64,000 nt of DNA from Colwellia sp. M166 (GTDB lineage Bacteria > Pseudomonadota > Gammaproteobacteria > Enterobacterales > Alteromonadaceae). Under the pieces are notes generated by a model. The model did not search any database, was not told the DNA's origin, and saw only the letters and a program-made list of their open reading frames with translations. The DNA lies in assembly GCF_024585285.1 (NCBI RefSeq), contig NZ_CP040755.1, forward strand, positions 2,046,001 through 2,110,000. Reading direction: 5' to 3'. The translations under genes and the position numbers were made by a program. This document shows positions 9,306 through 18,954 of this stretch, piece by piece; position 1 is the first letter of the stretch, and each line of letters begins with the position of its first letter.

Positions 9306-9332
9306 TCTAATCTCACAACAAGCAGATAAAAA

Positions 9333-9354
9333 GGCGCTGATCAGCGCCTTTTTT
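9333..9354 (+). terminator. Rho-independent terminator of metJ
   Basis: The perfect palindrome GGCGCTGATCAGCGCC (9333-9348) is followed by six T residues. A run of A residues precedes it, so it may also act on the minus strand. Confidence 0.92.
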
Positions 9355-9421
9355 ATTGCTTATTTTGGACCTAACTTTACGCGCCAGAGCTATAAGGTTA
9401 AAGCTATTGCCTAGAAGCAAG

Positions 9422-9835
9422 TTACCAACTTTCGCCGTTCAATTCGAGTAAATCCCACTTTGTACCATATAAATCTTTAAACACGACAACCGTGCCATAT
9501 TCTTCAACGCGGGGCTCTTCATTAAACTCAACACCTTGAGCTTTCATCTCATGATAATCACGCCAAAAGTCATTGCTTTGCAAGAATAAAAATACTCGTC
9601 CTCCGGCTTGGTTACCCACTGATTGGCTTTGCTGTGCATTACTCGCCTTAGCAAGTAATATATTAGTGCCATTGCCGTTTGGTGGCGATATTAGCACCCA
9701 ACGTTTTCCGCCGCCTAAGTCGGTGTCTTCAATAAGCTGAAAGTTCAACTTTTCGGTATAGAAGGCAATTGCGTCATCGTAATCTTCAACCACTAGGGCG
9801 ATATTCGATATTCTTTGTTTGATGGTTGTCGTCAT
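9422..9835 (-). CDS. VOC-family (glyoxalase/bleomycin-resistance-fold) protein
   Basis: The 137-residue protein is a single vicinal-oxygen-chelate domain made of two beta-alpha-beta-beta-beta repeats: RISNIALVVEDYDDAIAFYT at the start and GVEFNEEPRVEEYGTVVVFKDLYGTKWDLLEL at the end. Such proteins act as lyases, dioxygenases or drug-binding proteins, with metal ligands usually His or Glu on the four strands. The substrate cannot be told from sequence. It stands alone between metJ and ccoG. Confidence 0.8.
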   Translation of the reverse strand: MTTTIKQRISNIALVVEDYDDAIAFYTEKLNFQLIEDTDLGGGKRWVLISPPNGNGTNILLAKASNAQQSQSVGNQAGGRVFLFLQSNDFWRDYHEMKAQGVEFNEEPRVEEYGTVVVFKDLYGTKWDLLELNGESW

Positions 9836-9974
9836 TAGTTTTACTCTTAATTGATAGTGAGTGCTATTTTTCAGTCTTTAACTATCGTTATCTGGCTATT
9901 TTACTGACAGTTTATTGGACTTTAATCAGTAGACAAGGCGCTATTTTAACGCATTTCAGGTCAAATAAATCAAA

Positions 9975-9999
9975 AAAAGACGCCTGTACGACGTCTTTT
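9975..9999 (-). terminator. Rho-independent terminator of ccoG
   Basis: AAAAGACG and CGTCTTTT form an 8-bp stem around a 9-base loop. Read on the minus strand it is followed by further T residues. It lies about 80 bases beyond the ccoG stop. Confidence 0.75.
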
Positions 10000-10077
10000 A
10001 AGAGCAGTGAATGATACTGGCTATACTCTTGGTATTATTGATGTTGCCAAGCGTTACTCATGCGTAAAACACGACAG

Positions 10078-11457
10078 CTAATTCGAGAAAAACTTAGTCA
10101 CGGTTATCGCTTTAACTTCCGGTAAATCATGCACACTTACCTGTAATGACACTTCGCTTACTCGTTCTGTAACCTCCTCAGGCGTCATCGTTAAATGTAC
10201 AGGCACGCTAGCTATTTCACCGCCTTTAATTAATATATGATCCGCAACACTTAAGGTAACATTATTGTTCAGGACACTGATGTCAAATTGCCGATCAATT
10301 TTCGATTTATTGGTAATTTTTAACAAATAGCTATTGGTAACATTATCCTGAAAATCGAGTTGAAATAATGCGCCACGATCACGTAATACAGAAAACTCAA
10401 TTGGCACTCGTACTTGCACGGTATAAACCATAAATAGCATGGCTAATATCGATAAAATACCATAGCCAATAATTTTCGGCCTGAGCAGCTTTGCCTTTTT
10501 GCCCAATAAAGCATTTTCGCTGGTATAACTAATTAGACCTTTAGCATAATTAAACTGAGTCATAGTTTGATCACAAGCATCTGCACAGGCACCACAATTA
10601 ATGCATTCATACTGCAAACCATTACGGATATCGATACCAACTGGGCAAACTTCAACACAAAGATTACAGTCGACACAGTCCCCTAAACCCAGTACTTTTG
10701 GATCTTCTTTACGTTTACGGCGGCCACGGTTTTCACCGCGTAATTTATCATAAGCCACTAACAGTGTGTTTTTATCAAACATGGCTGATTGAAAGCGTGA
10801 GTAAGGGCACATATAAATGCACATTTTTTCTCGTAAAAAGCCTGCATTGCCGTATGTACATACAGCAAAGAACAAGACCCAGAAAGTGGTTAATCCGTCC
10901 CATTGCCATTGGAAAAAATCGACATACAGTGCTCTAGCCGGTAAAAAATAACTAATAAAGGTCGTTGCGGTAAGAAATGCCATTAGCCCCCAAATAAGGT
11001 GCTTGGCAGACTTTCTCGCAAAGGTATCTAACGTGGTTGGCTGCTTATCACGTTTAATACGTTGGTTGCGACTACCTTCTAGCCATTCTTCGACCCAAAT
11101 AAAGCTGAAAGTCCAGACCGTTTGCGGACAGGTATAACCACACCAAATTCGCCCTAACCACGTAGTGATAAAAAACAGTAAGTAACAACTAACAATCAAC
11201 AACCCCGCTAAAAGCGTGAAGTCTTGTGGAAAAAATGTTTGTGAAAAAACATGGAATTGCTGTTTACCAATATCTAACAGTATCGCTTGGTGACCTTGAA
11301 AGTTAATCCAAGGTACCAAAATAAATAACAAAACAAAGGCTAAGCCGGTGAGTTGCCGGATTCGTTGATAGTGACCTTTTTGCTTACGAACATAAACAGG
11401 AGATTCAGACTTGTATGGCTTAATGATTAAGTCTTCTGCTTTATAATCAAACTTCAT
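10078..11457 (-). CDS. ccoG: Cytochrome c oxidase accessory protein CcoG (FixG/RdxA)
   Basis: CcoG is a membrane iron-sulfur protein that helps copper insertion during assembly of the cbb3-type terminal oxidase. The 459-residue protein has several membrane segments, the N-terminal one following the motif KGHYQRIRQLTGL. The GRIWCGYTCPQTVW motif and MCIYMCPYSRFQSAMFDK are family signatures. Two ferredoxin-type clusters follow (CVDCNLCVEVCP and CINCGACADACD), then a C-terminal Ig-like periplasmic domain. No ccoNOPQ or ccoHIS genes are nearby, so it is a detached member of that system. Confidence 0.93.
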   Translation of the reverse strand: MKFDYKAEDLIIKPYKSESPVYVRKQKGHYQRIRQLTGLAFVLLFILVPWINFQGHQAILLDIGKQQFHVFSQTFFPQDFTLLAGLLIVSCYLLFFITTWLGRIWCGYTCPQTVWTFSFIWVEEWLEGSRNQRIKRDKQPTTLDTFARKSAKHLIWGLMAFLTATTFISYFLPARALYVDFFQWQWDGLTTFWVLFFAVCTYGNAGFLREKMCIYMCPYSRFQSAMFDKNTLLVAYDKLRGENRGRRKRKEDPKVLGLGDCVDCNLCVEVCPVGIDIRNGLQYECINCGACADACDQTMTQFNYAKGLISYTSENALLGKKAKLLRPKIIGYGILSILAMLFMVYTVQVRVPIEFSVLRDRGALFQLDFQDNVTNSYLLKITNKSKIDRQFDISVLNNNVTLSVADHILIKGGEIASVPVHLTMTPEEVTERVSEVSLQVSVHDLPEVKAITVTKFFSN

Positions 11458-11648
11458 GATTTACTACTAGTACTAACCTTAGGATAATTACCAATAGCAA
11501 AATATGAACCAAGTTAGATAAGTATTATAACTTCATGTTTAATATGTGTATTTTTAAAACGAAATTAAAAGCAAAGTTTATCATAACCCACGACATATCA
11601 CTGAACCACGATATATCACAGAAAAATCAAGACAAATCTGCAGATCAG

Positions 11649-13085
11649 TTAATTAGGTCGACTAATATGCAGTTTTTTCATTCGAGAGCGTAGTGTACTT
11701 TCCGGTAAGCCTAATTGCTTAGCTGCTCCCATTTCACCACCAATACGCCATTTACATGCCTTTAAAGTCGTTAGTATATGCTGGGCTTCAACTTGTACTA
11801 AGGTTTCTACTAGTTTTGGCACTACTGCTTTTACATTGTTTTTGAAATTAAAATTTAAAATCGATGCAGAGGTTAAAATCATTTCACGCTCCAGCACATT
11901 TTGTAATTCACGAATATTACCAGGCCATTGATAGTGCATAAGTTGTGTTAAGCTGCGATTACTGATCGCACTGATGTTTTTCCCCAACTTTGTATTTAAT
12001 GTGCTAATAATCGCTTGCGATAAAAGTGGAATGTCTTCTTGGCGTTCACGCAGCGGTGGTACAGTAACAGGAAAAACATTTAAACGATAAAATAGGTCAA
12101 TTCTAAATGTGCTACTTGCGATCATCGCTGATAAGTCGCGATTGGTAGCAGCAATAATGCGTATATTCACCTTGATGGTTTCACTTCCACCTACCCTTTC
12201 AAATTCTTGCTCTTGTAATACTCGCAACAATTTTCCTTGCGCCTCCATTGACAGCTCACCAATTTCATCCAAAAATAGTGTGCCATCATTGGCCAATTCA
12301 AAACGCCCTTTACGACGTTCCATAGCACCAGTAAAGGCGCCTTTTTCGTGACCAAAAAGCTCTGACTCCAACAAACTTGGTGTAAAGGCTGCACAATTAA
12401 CTTTCACCATAGTAGAGTTTTTACGTTGGCTCAGGGCATGAATATTACGGGCAACAAGTTCTTTACCCGTACCATTTTCACCCAAAATCAACACCGTACT
12501 ATCTGTTTGTGCCACTAGCTCAACTTGTGACAGCATTTGTCTGACAATTGCGCTTTTACCCACCAACCCTGCTGACGACCACTCTTGGGCTAATTCATTT
12601 TGTAAATAGGTATTTTCAGCTTTAAGTTGTTCGGTAAGCGACTGCACGTTTTCTAAAGCACTGCGCAATGCTAACTCAATTTGTTGTTGCTGACTTACAT
12701 CACGAAAGACCGCAACAGCACCGATAAGATGATTATTTTTATAGACCGCTTGTGTGGTGTATTCAACCGGAAAATTACTACCATCTTTGCGCCAAAACAC
12801 CTCACCAGTGACTTGTCGAGAGATACCATCAACCGCGGTATTGAAGATTTTACAATCGCAAGCAGGATAGGGCTCGCCATTACTATAACTGTGATGGTGA
12901 AATTGATGAATGTTCTTTCCGAGCAATTCAGCAGAGGTCCAGCCTGTCATAGCTTCTGCGGCCGGATTAATGAAAATAGCACGACCTTGTGCATCTAAGC
13001 CATAAATGCCTTCACCAACCGCATTGAGCAATAATTCTGAGTCAGCAAGGTAGGCTTTAATTTCTTGATTCATTTCATTCGTCAT
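11649..13085 (-). CDS. Sigma-54-dependent transcriptional activator (PAS - AAA+ - Fis HTH)
   Basis: The protein is an enhancer-binding regulator of sigma-54 RNA polymerase. An N-terminal PAS domain (about residues 10-130) is followed by a short coiled coil. The AAA+ domain has Walker A GENGTGKE, the sigma-54 contact loop GAFTGA, Walker B TLFLDEIG and the arginine-finger region NVFPVTVPPLRERQEDIPLL. A Fis-type helix-turn-helix ends the protein (AAKQLGLPESTLRSRMKKL). No receiver domain is present, so the PAS domain is the likely sensor. I take the ATG at 13085 (MTNEMNQ) over the GTG at 13115. Its target genes are not evident; sigma-54-like sites occur at the porin and PEP-CTERM genes. Confidence 0.9.
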   Translation of the reverse strand: MTNEMNQEIKAYLADSELLLNAVGEGIYGLDAQGRAIFINPAAEAMTGWTSAELLGKNIHQFHHHSYSNGEPYPACDCKIFNTAVDGISRQVTGEVFWRKDGSNFPVEYTTQAVYKNNHLIGAVAVFRDVSQQQQIELALRSALENVQSLTEQLKAENTYLQNELAQEWSSAGLVGKSAIVRQMLSQVELVAQTDSTVLILGENGTGKELVARNIHALSQRKNSTMVKVNCAAFTPSLLESELFGHEKGAFTGAMERRKGRFELANDGTLFLDEIGELSMEAQGKLLRVLQEQEFERVGGSETIKVNIRIIAATNRDLSAMIASSTFRIDLFYRLNVFPVTVPPLRERQEDIPLLSQAIISTLNTKLGKNISAISNRSLTQLMHYQWPGNIRELQNVLEREMILTSASILNFNFKNNVKAVVPKLVETLVQVEAQHILTTLKACKWRIGGEMGAAKQLGLPESTLRSRMKKLHISRPN

Positions 13086-13256
13086 CAATAACTTTACTCT
13101 TAAAAATAGGGCCACGATATTTCGAGGGTATTATGATGGATATTCAGTCAATGTAAAAGCCATCACTTAATTGATTAGTTATTTGTTGAAGTGAGCACGC
13201 ATTTATTTATCAACGATATTTATACCAATTAGCCGCTGGTTATAACGAACACTAAA

Positions 13257-13279
13257 AAGGGAAGCATTACGCTTCCCTT
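13257..13279 (-). terminator. Rho-independent terminator of the malic enzyme gene
   Basis: AAGGGAAGC and GCTTCCCTT form a 9-bp stem around ATTAC. On the minus strand it is followed by TTT. Confidence 0.85.
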
Positions 13280-13319
13280 GTCAATAATTGAATACTTTCA
13301 AATTTTATCTATTAGCGGT

Positions 13320-14567
13320 TTAGCCGTTATAGTTCTCTGGCATTTCCAAAGCAGCGACACCTGAGTCTACCGCCGCTTGCGCAACGGCAATAGCCACCGC
13401 TGAGCGTAAACGAGAATCCATTGGCTTAGGAATAATATAATTTTTACCAAAGACTAAACTTTTACTATCACTCGCCGCTAGAACTTCCGCCGGAACTTCT
13501 TCTTTCGCTAAAGTACAAATAGCATGTACGGCAGCAATTTTCATTTCATCATTTATCGTACGTGCACGTACATCTAAGGCACCACGGAAAATAAAAGGAA
13601 AACAAAGCACGTTATTCACTTGGTTTGGATAATCAGAACGTCCGGTAGCAATAATTAAATCATCGCGGGTGGCTAGTGCTAGTTCGGGCTTAATTTCAGG
13701 ATCTGGATTAGAACAAGCAAAAATAACTGGCTTAGCGGCCATTAATTTTACCTGCTCAGCCGAAAGTACGTTAGGTCCAGATACGCCAACAAATACGTCA
13801 GCACCATCAATAGCTTCATCTAATGTGCGCTTATCGGTATTATTAGCAAACAATTTTTTATATTCATTTAGATCGTCACGACGGGTATGAATAACCCCTT
13901 TAGTGTCAAGCATGTAAATTTTTTCACGTTGCGCACCGCACTTAATCAATAATTCCATACAAGCAATTGCCGCTGCACCTGCGCCCATACAAACGATATT
14001 AGCATGGCGAAGTTCTTTACCTTGAATTTCAAGCGCATTAATCATACCTGCAGCTGTGACAATAGCAGTACCGTGTTGGTCATCATGAAATACCGGTACT
14101 TTACAGCGTTCAATTAACGCCTTTTCAATGGCAAAACACTCAGGTGCTTTGATATCTTCCAAGTTTATGCCACCAAAACTGTCAGCGATATTGGCTACGG
14201 TATTAACAAAGTCTTCAACGGTTTTATGTTTTACTTCAATATCAAAAGAGTTGATACCAGCAAAGCGTTTAAACAATAAAGCTTTACCTTCCATAACAGG
14301 TTTAGACGCCATTGGCCCTAAGTTGCCTAAACCTAAAATAGCGGTACCATTGGTGATCACAGCAACGGTATTACCTTTACCAGTATATTTATAAACATCA
14401 TCAGGGTTTGCCGCAATAGCGCGAACAGGCTCGGCAACACCCGGGCTATACGCGAGCGAGAGATCATAGCTGGTTTCAGCTGGAGTCGTTAATTCAACAC
14501 TAATTTTTCCCGGGGTTGGGTAAGCGTGATAATCAAGTGCTTGTTGACGAAGATCTGTCATGTTCAT
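13320..14567 (-). CDS. Malic enzyme, short form without phosphotransacetylase domain
   Basis: The enzyme converts malate to pyruvate and CO2 with reduction of NAD(P). The 415-residue protein opens with LDYHAYPTPGKISVELTTPAET and has the malic-enzyme signature DLSLAYSPGVAEPVRAI, the catalytic region HDDQHGTAIVTAAG, and a Rossmann motif (IVCMGAGAAAIACMELL). Length and motifs match the MaeB-like short enzymes of bacteria and archaea; the C-terminal phosphotransacetylase-like domain of E. coli MaeB is absent. Cofactor preference for NADP cannot be decided by eye. It is monocistronic, with a terminator after it. Confidence 0.92.
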   Translation of the reverse strand: MNMTDLRQQALDYHAYPTPGKISVELTTPAETSYDLSLAYSPGVAEPVRAIAANPDDVYKYTGKGNTVAVITNGTAILGLGNLGPMASKPVMEGKALLFKRFAGINSFDIEVKHKTVEDFVNTVANIADSFGGINLEDIKAPECFAIEKALIERCKVPVFHDDQHGTAIVTAAGMINALEIQGKELRHANIVCMGAGAAAIACMELLIKCGAQREKIYMLDTKGVIHTRRDDLNEYKKLFANNTDKRTLDEAIDGADVFVGVSGPNVLSAEQVKLMAAKPVIFACSNPDPEIKPELALATRDDLIIATGRSDYPNQVNNVLCFPFIFRGALDVRARTINDEMKIAAVHAICTLAKEEVPAEVLAASDSKSLVFGKNYIIPKPMDSRLRSAVAIAVAQAAVDSGVAALEMPENYNG

Positions 14568-14850
14568 TCCTAATAAGTGAGGCTAATGGGTGAGTTTGGT
14601 TCGGTATTAATGTTGCCGTTGCAATAATTCATGATGGTTATATTCATTATCATGATTTTATATGTTATTGCAATGTGCTTGCTAATTTCAAGCTATTTTG
14701 TATATATTAATTCGCTACAAGCTATAAGCAATATAGCCTTAGCTGTTCCATATTTCACATTACTTAGCTGAATATTCAGCATAAAGCGCTGACTATTCAT
14801 CGTAAAATGCCCCGTATGTTGCTTGAATAAGTTATAAGTGGCTTAAGGAG

Positions 14851-14877
14851 CAAGCATGAACTTAAAATGCTTGTTTT
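14851..14877 (+). terminator. Terminator-like hairpin overlapping a mini-ORF
   Basis: CAAGCAT and ATGCTTG form a 7-bp stem with a 9-base loop, followed by TTTT. A ribosome site AGGAG (14846-14850) precedes an ATG at 14856 that would give a seven-residue peptide ending at 14879. It could be the 3' end of a small RNA or a chance structure. Confidence 0.35.
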
Positions 14878-15060
14878 AGTTATGCTTAATATCATTTCAT
14901 GACAGATAGCAGAAGTTAGCGACTATTTAGTTATTTCTCCTTCAAACCTTAACGTTAAACTGGTCAACCTGGTGAGTTTAAAAATACTCTATTTGATACA
15001 AGATACTGGCTTGTTACACTTCGTACTTATCTGGATAAATAAATAATTTTAGGCATAAAA

Positions 15061-15081
15061 AAACCACCTAAAAGGTGGTTT
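15061..15081 (-). terminator. Rho-independent terminator of purA
   Basis: AAACCACC and GGTGGTTT form an 8-bp stem with a short loop. It is flanked by A-runs and T-runs on both sides, so it can work on both strands. It lies 32 bases beyond the purA stop. Confidence 0.85.
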
Positions 15082-15112
15082 TTAAAAAGAAATTAAAACG
15101 GTGAAAATTTAA

Positions 15113-16432
<1,320 letters not shown>

Positions 16433-16442
16433 TTAGGCGGGG

Positions 16443-16471
16443 ATTCTATCAAATATCAATATTGAGTCCAA
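16443..16471 (-). promoter_or_regulatory. Sigma-70 promoter of purA
   Basis: On the minus strand TTGGAC (16466-16471) and TAGAAT (16443-16448) are separated by 17 bases. They leave a 5' leader of about 25 bases before the start codon. Confidence 0.6.
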
Positions 16472-16558
16472 GTAATAATTGTTGATTTTTAACGCGTTAT
16501 AAAAAAAGCTATTGATAGCTTAGGGTTAGCAAGACAATTAATTTAGCTTAGAATCGCC

Positions 16559-16744
16559 TTAATTGACTGCCCAGAGTAATAAAGCGCCGATCAGTAGCAA
16601 AAAAATTCCTACTTGCCGAATAGCAGCGACTGGCTCATTAGCTAACTTTAGAACATAAGCTCGCCATTTGTTTGGAAAAAGTGCAGGGATTAAGCCTTCA
16701 AGAATAAAAGCAATTGCGAGTGCCATCAGTAAGGTAGAGATCAT
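16559..16744 (-). CDS. yjeT: DUF2065 small inner-membrane protein (YjeT-like)
   Basis: The 61-residue protein has two hydrophobic helices, at about residues 1-20 and 42-60, joined by the conserved segment EGLIPALFPNKWR. It matches DUF2065 in size and in position between hflC and purA, as in E. coli. The function is unknown. It lies about 100 bases downstream of hflC, beyond a terminator, so it may have its own transcript or rely on read-through. Confidence 0.85.
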   Translation of the reverse strand: MISTLLMALAIAFILEGLIPALFPNKWRAYVLKLANEPVAAIRQVGIFLLLIGALLLWAVN

Positions 16745-16796
16745 ATTTCACCTGGTCATTTATCAGTTTTAGCAATTTATTAGCCATTAAATACAA

Positions 16797-16823
16797 AAAA
16801 GCCATGACAAGGTCATGGCTTTT
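16797..16823 (-). terminator. Rho-independent terminator of hflC
   Basis: GCCATGAC and GTCATGGC form an 8-bp stem extended by A/T pairs on each side, with the loop AAG. It lies just after the hflC stop at the end of the hflK-hflC pair. Confidence 0.85.
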
Positions 16824-16845
16824 CAATCACGAATTAACTTAAAAG

Positions 16846-17730
16846 TTACTTCGCTTTTTTAGCATCTTTTAGATAATTAAAAAAGTCACTATCCGGTTTA
16901 ACGACTAAGATATCACTCTTCGAGCTAAAGCTTTTTTCATAAGCTTCAAGACTACGGAAGAAGTTATAAAATTCAGCGTCTTGGCTATATGAGTCAGCAT
17001 AAACTTTCGCTGCTAAGGCATCACCTTCACCACGAATTTCTTGTGCGCTCTTTTGTGCTGTCGCTAACATTACCGTCACTTTTGCATCAATTGTTGCACG
17101 AATGATTTCAGCTTGCTCTTGACCTTGTGAGCGATGTTCTTTCGCTACCGCAGTACGTTCAGCACGCATACGTTCATATATCGAGTTACTAACTTCGGTC
17201 GGAAGATTAATCGCTTTAATACGAACATCAATCACTTCAATACCTAAGTCTTCACGGCTGCTTTCAGCACTTTCTAATGCTTTAGCCATGATGTCATCAC
17301 GATCGCCAGAAACAATTTCTTTAATGGTACGGGTACCAATTTCTGTACGTAGACCATTATTAACTTTCTGTTTTAATAACGCTCGAGCATTCTCAATTGA
17401 GCCTGAGGTACGTAAGTAGTAGGTTGAAAAATTAACGATGCGCCATTTAACAAATGAGTCGACCATTAAATCTTTCTTTTCAGATGTTACAAAACGATCG
17501 GCTGCTTCATCTAAGGTTTGAATACGGGCATCAATTTTACGTACGGTGTTAATAAAAGGAAATTTAAAGTGTAAACCAGGTTCATACACTTTCATATCAC
17601 CCGTATCACCATCACGTTTAATTTTTGAAAATTGAAAGACAATGCCACGCTGACCTTCAAAAACAACAAAAACAGACGATACCGTTAGTACAAATATTAA
17701 GGCTATGATTGCCAATAAAAAATTCTTCAT
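16846..17730 (-). CDS. hflC: FtsH protease modulator HflC
   Basis: HflC is an SPFH/prohibitin-family protein anchored by one N-terminal membrane helix (about residues 4-24) with its bulk in the periplasm. With HflK it forms a large cage around FtsH and limits access to membrane substrates. The 294-residue protein shows the SPFH core (GIVFQFSKIKRD ... GLHFKFPFINTVRKID) and the Ala/Glu-rich coiled-coil stalk (QGQEQAEIIRATIDAKVTV). It starts 4 bases after hflK, so the two are translated together. Confidence 0.96.
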   Translation of the reverse strand: MKNFLLAIIALIFVLTVSSVFVVFEGQRGIVFQFSKIKRDGDTGDMKVYEPGLHFKFPFINTVRKIDARIQTLDEAADRFVTSEKKDLMVDSFVKWRIVNFSTYYLRTSGSIENARALLKQKVNNGLRTEIGTRTIKEIVSGDRDDIMAKALESAESSREDLGIEVIDVRIKAINLPTEVSNSIYERMRAERTAVAKEHRSQGQEQAEIIRATIDAKVTVMLATAQKSAQEIRGEGDALAAKVYADSYSQDAEFYNFFRSLEAYEKSFSSKSDILVVKPDSDFFNYLKDAKKAK

Positions 17731-17733
17731 GGC

Positions 17734-18879
17734 TTAATCTCTCCCATTATTGAAACGATCATTACGACCGGATAACGTTGGTGACGTATTATTACCATTT
17801 GAAGTTTGGTTTACTGTCGGTGTTGACTGTTGAATAACACGTTGATTACCAGATTGTTGTTGCATAATCTTATCTAGTGGTAAGTAAATCATGTTATTGC
17901 CACCATCAACATCCACCATCACTTTGCTGGTATTGCTGTAAACGTTTTCCATCGACTTTAAATACATACGCTGACGGGTAACTTCTGGTGCTGCTAGGTA
18001 TTCAGGTAACAGCTTGTTAAAACGAGCAACATCACCTTCAGCATCAAGTAGAATTTGTGCTTTATAAGCTAAAGCTTCTTGCTCTAAACGTTTAACACGG
18101 CCACGGGCACGAGGTTCAATCCCTCGAGCATAAGCTTCGGCTTCACGTAAAAAGCGCACTTCATCTTCTTGTGCAGAAATAGCATCATCAAAAGCGTCTT
18201 TCACTTCTTCAGGGGGACGAGCATCTTTAAAGTTAACATCGACAACAATTAAACCTAAGTTGTAAGGCTCAATTATTTTTTCTAGTTCTTGCCATACCGC
18301 TTGACGTACTTCTTCACGTCCACTGGTCAAAATGTCATCCATTTTTGCGTGACCAATAACATAACGTAAAGCACTATCAAGTGATTCACTTAAACTTTCA
18401 TCTGCGTTAGTAACACTAAAAATGTAGTTACGCGCGTCAACAACACGGTATTGAATTTCCATCTCAACACGCACAACATTCTCGTCTTTGGTTAACATAA
18501 AACCTGAAGATGGAAGGTTACGTGTGGTTTGCATATCAACGGGAATAATACGGTCAACAAAAGTCCATTTCCAGCTCAAGCCAGGCTCAATCATGCCAGC
18601 ATATTGACCAAAGCGTAAAACGATACCTTTTTCAGCCTCTTTAATGGTATAAAAACCGTTAAAGGCATAAACTAAAATCGCCACAACAAGCAATATCATG
18701 ATGCCAATGCTAGAAAAGTTTTTCCCAGAACCGCCTCCTGATTTTTTGCCACCAAAAATACCGCCAAATTTATTGCCGATATCTTTTAATAAATCGTCTA
18801 AATCAGGTGGGCCTTGATTTTTGCCACCTTTATTTTTCCAGGGATCTTTATCATTATTCCCCGGTTCATTCCAAGCCAT
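17734..18879 (-). CDS. hflK: FtsH protease modulator HflK
   Basis: HflK is the partner of HflC in the FtsH-regulating membrane complex. The 381-residue protein has the HflK N-terminal motif MAWNEPGNNDKDPW, a Gly/Lys-rich cytoplasmic segment, one membrane helix at about 55-75, the SPFH domain (EAEKGIVLRFGQYAGMIEPGL) and a Gln/Asn-rich tail. A clear ribosome site (GGAG) precedes the ATG. It follows hflX by 75 bases on the same strand. Confidence 0.96.
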   Translation of the reverse strand: MAWNEPGNNDKDPWKNKGGKNQGPPDLDDLLKDIGNKFGGIFGGKKSGGGSGKNFSSIGIMILLVVAILVYAFNGFYTIKEAEKGIVLRFGQYAGMIEPGLSWKWTFVDRIIPVDMQTTRNLPSSGFMLTKDENVVRVEMEIQYRVVDARNYIFSVTNADESLSESLDSALRYVIGHAKMDDILTSGREEVRQAVWQELEKIIEPYNLGLIVVDVNFKDARPPEEVKDAFDDAISAQEDEVRFLREAEAYARGIEPRARGRVKRLEQEALAYKAQILLDAEGDVARFNKLLPEYLAAPEVTRQRMYLKSMENVYSNTSKVMVDVDGGNNMIYLPLDKIMQQQSGNQRVIQQSTPTVNQTSNGNNTSPTLSGRNDRFNNGRD

Positions 18880-18954
18880 GCTACTCTCCGCTATAAAAAA
18901 TTAATGCGCTAACTGCTATATAAACGATAAAACACTGCCTAATATATCAGTCTG

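Larger units (their letters stand above)
14568..15112. other. Intergenic region between the malic enzyme gene and purA
   Basis: The stretch of 545 bases contains a perfect 14-bp palindrome GCTGAATATTCAGC (14767-14780), a terminator-like hairpin on the plus strand (14851-14873) overlapping a seven-codon frame, and the purA terminator. I see no protein gene. A short plus-strand transcript ending near 14877 is possible but unproven. Confidence 0.45.

Noticed and set aside
9826..10014. A 62-residue plus-strand frame between the VOC gene and ccoG
   Set aside because: It overlaps the VOC start and contains the ccoG terminator hairpin; no protein features.
14767..14780. Palindrome GCTGAATATTCAGC as an ArgR box
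   Set aside because: The ArgR box needs TGAAT-N4-ATTCA spacing; here the halves overlap, so the match is only partial.
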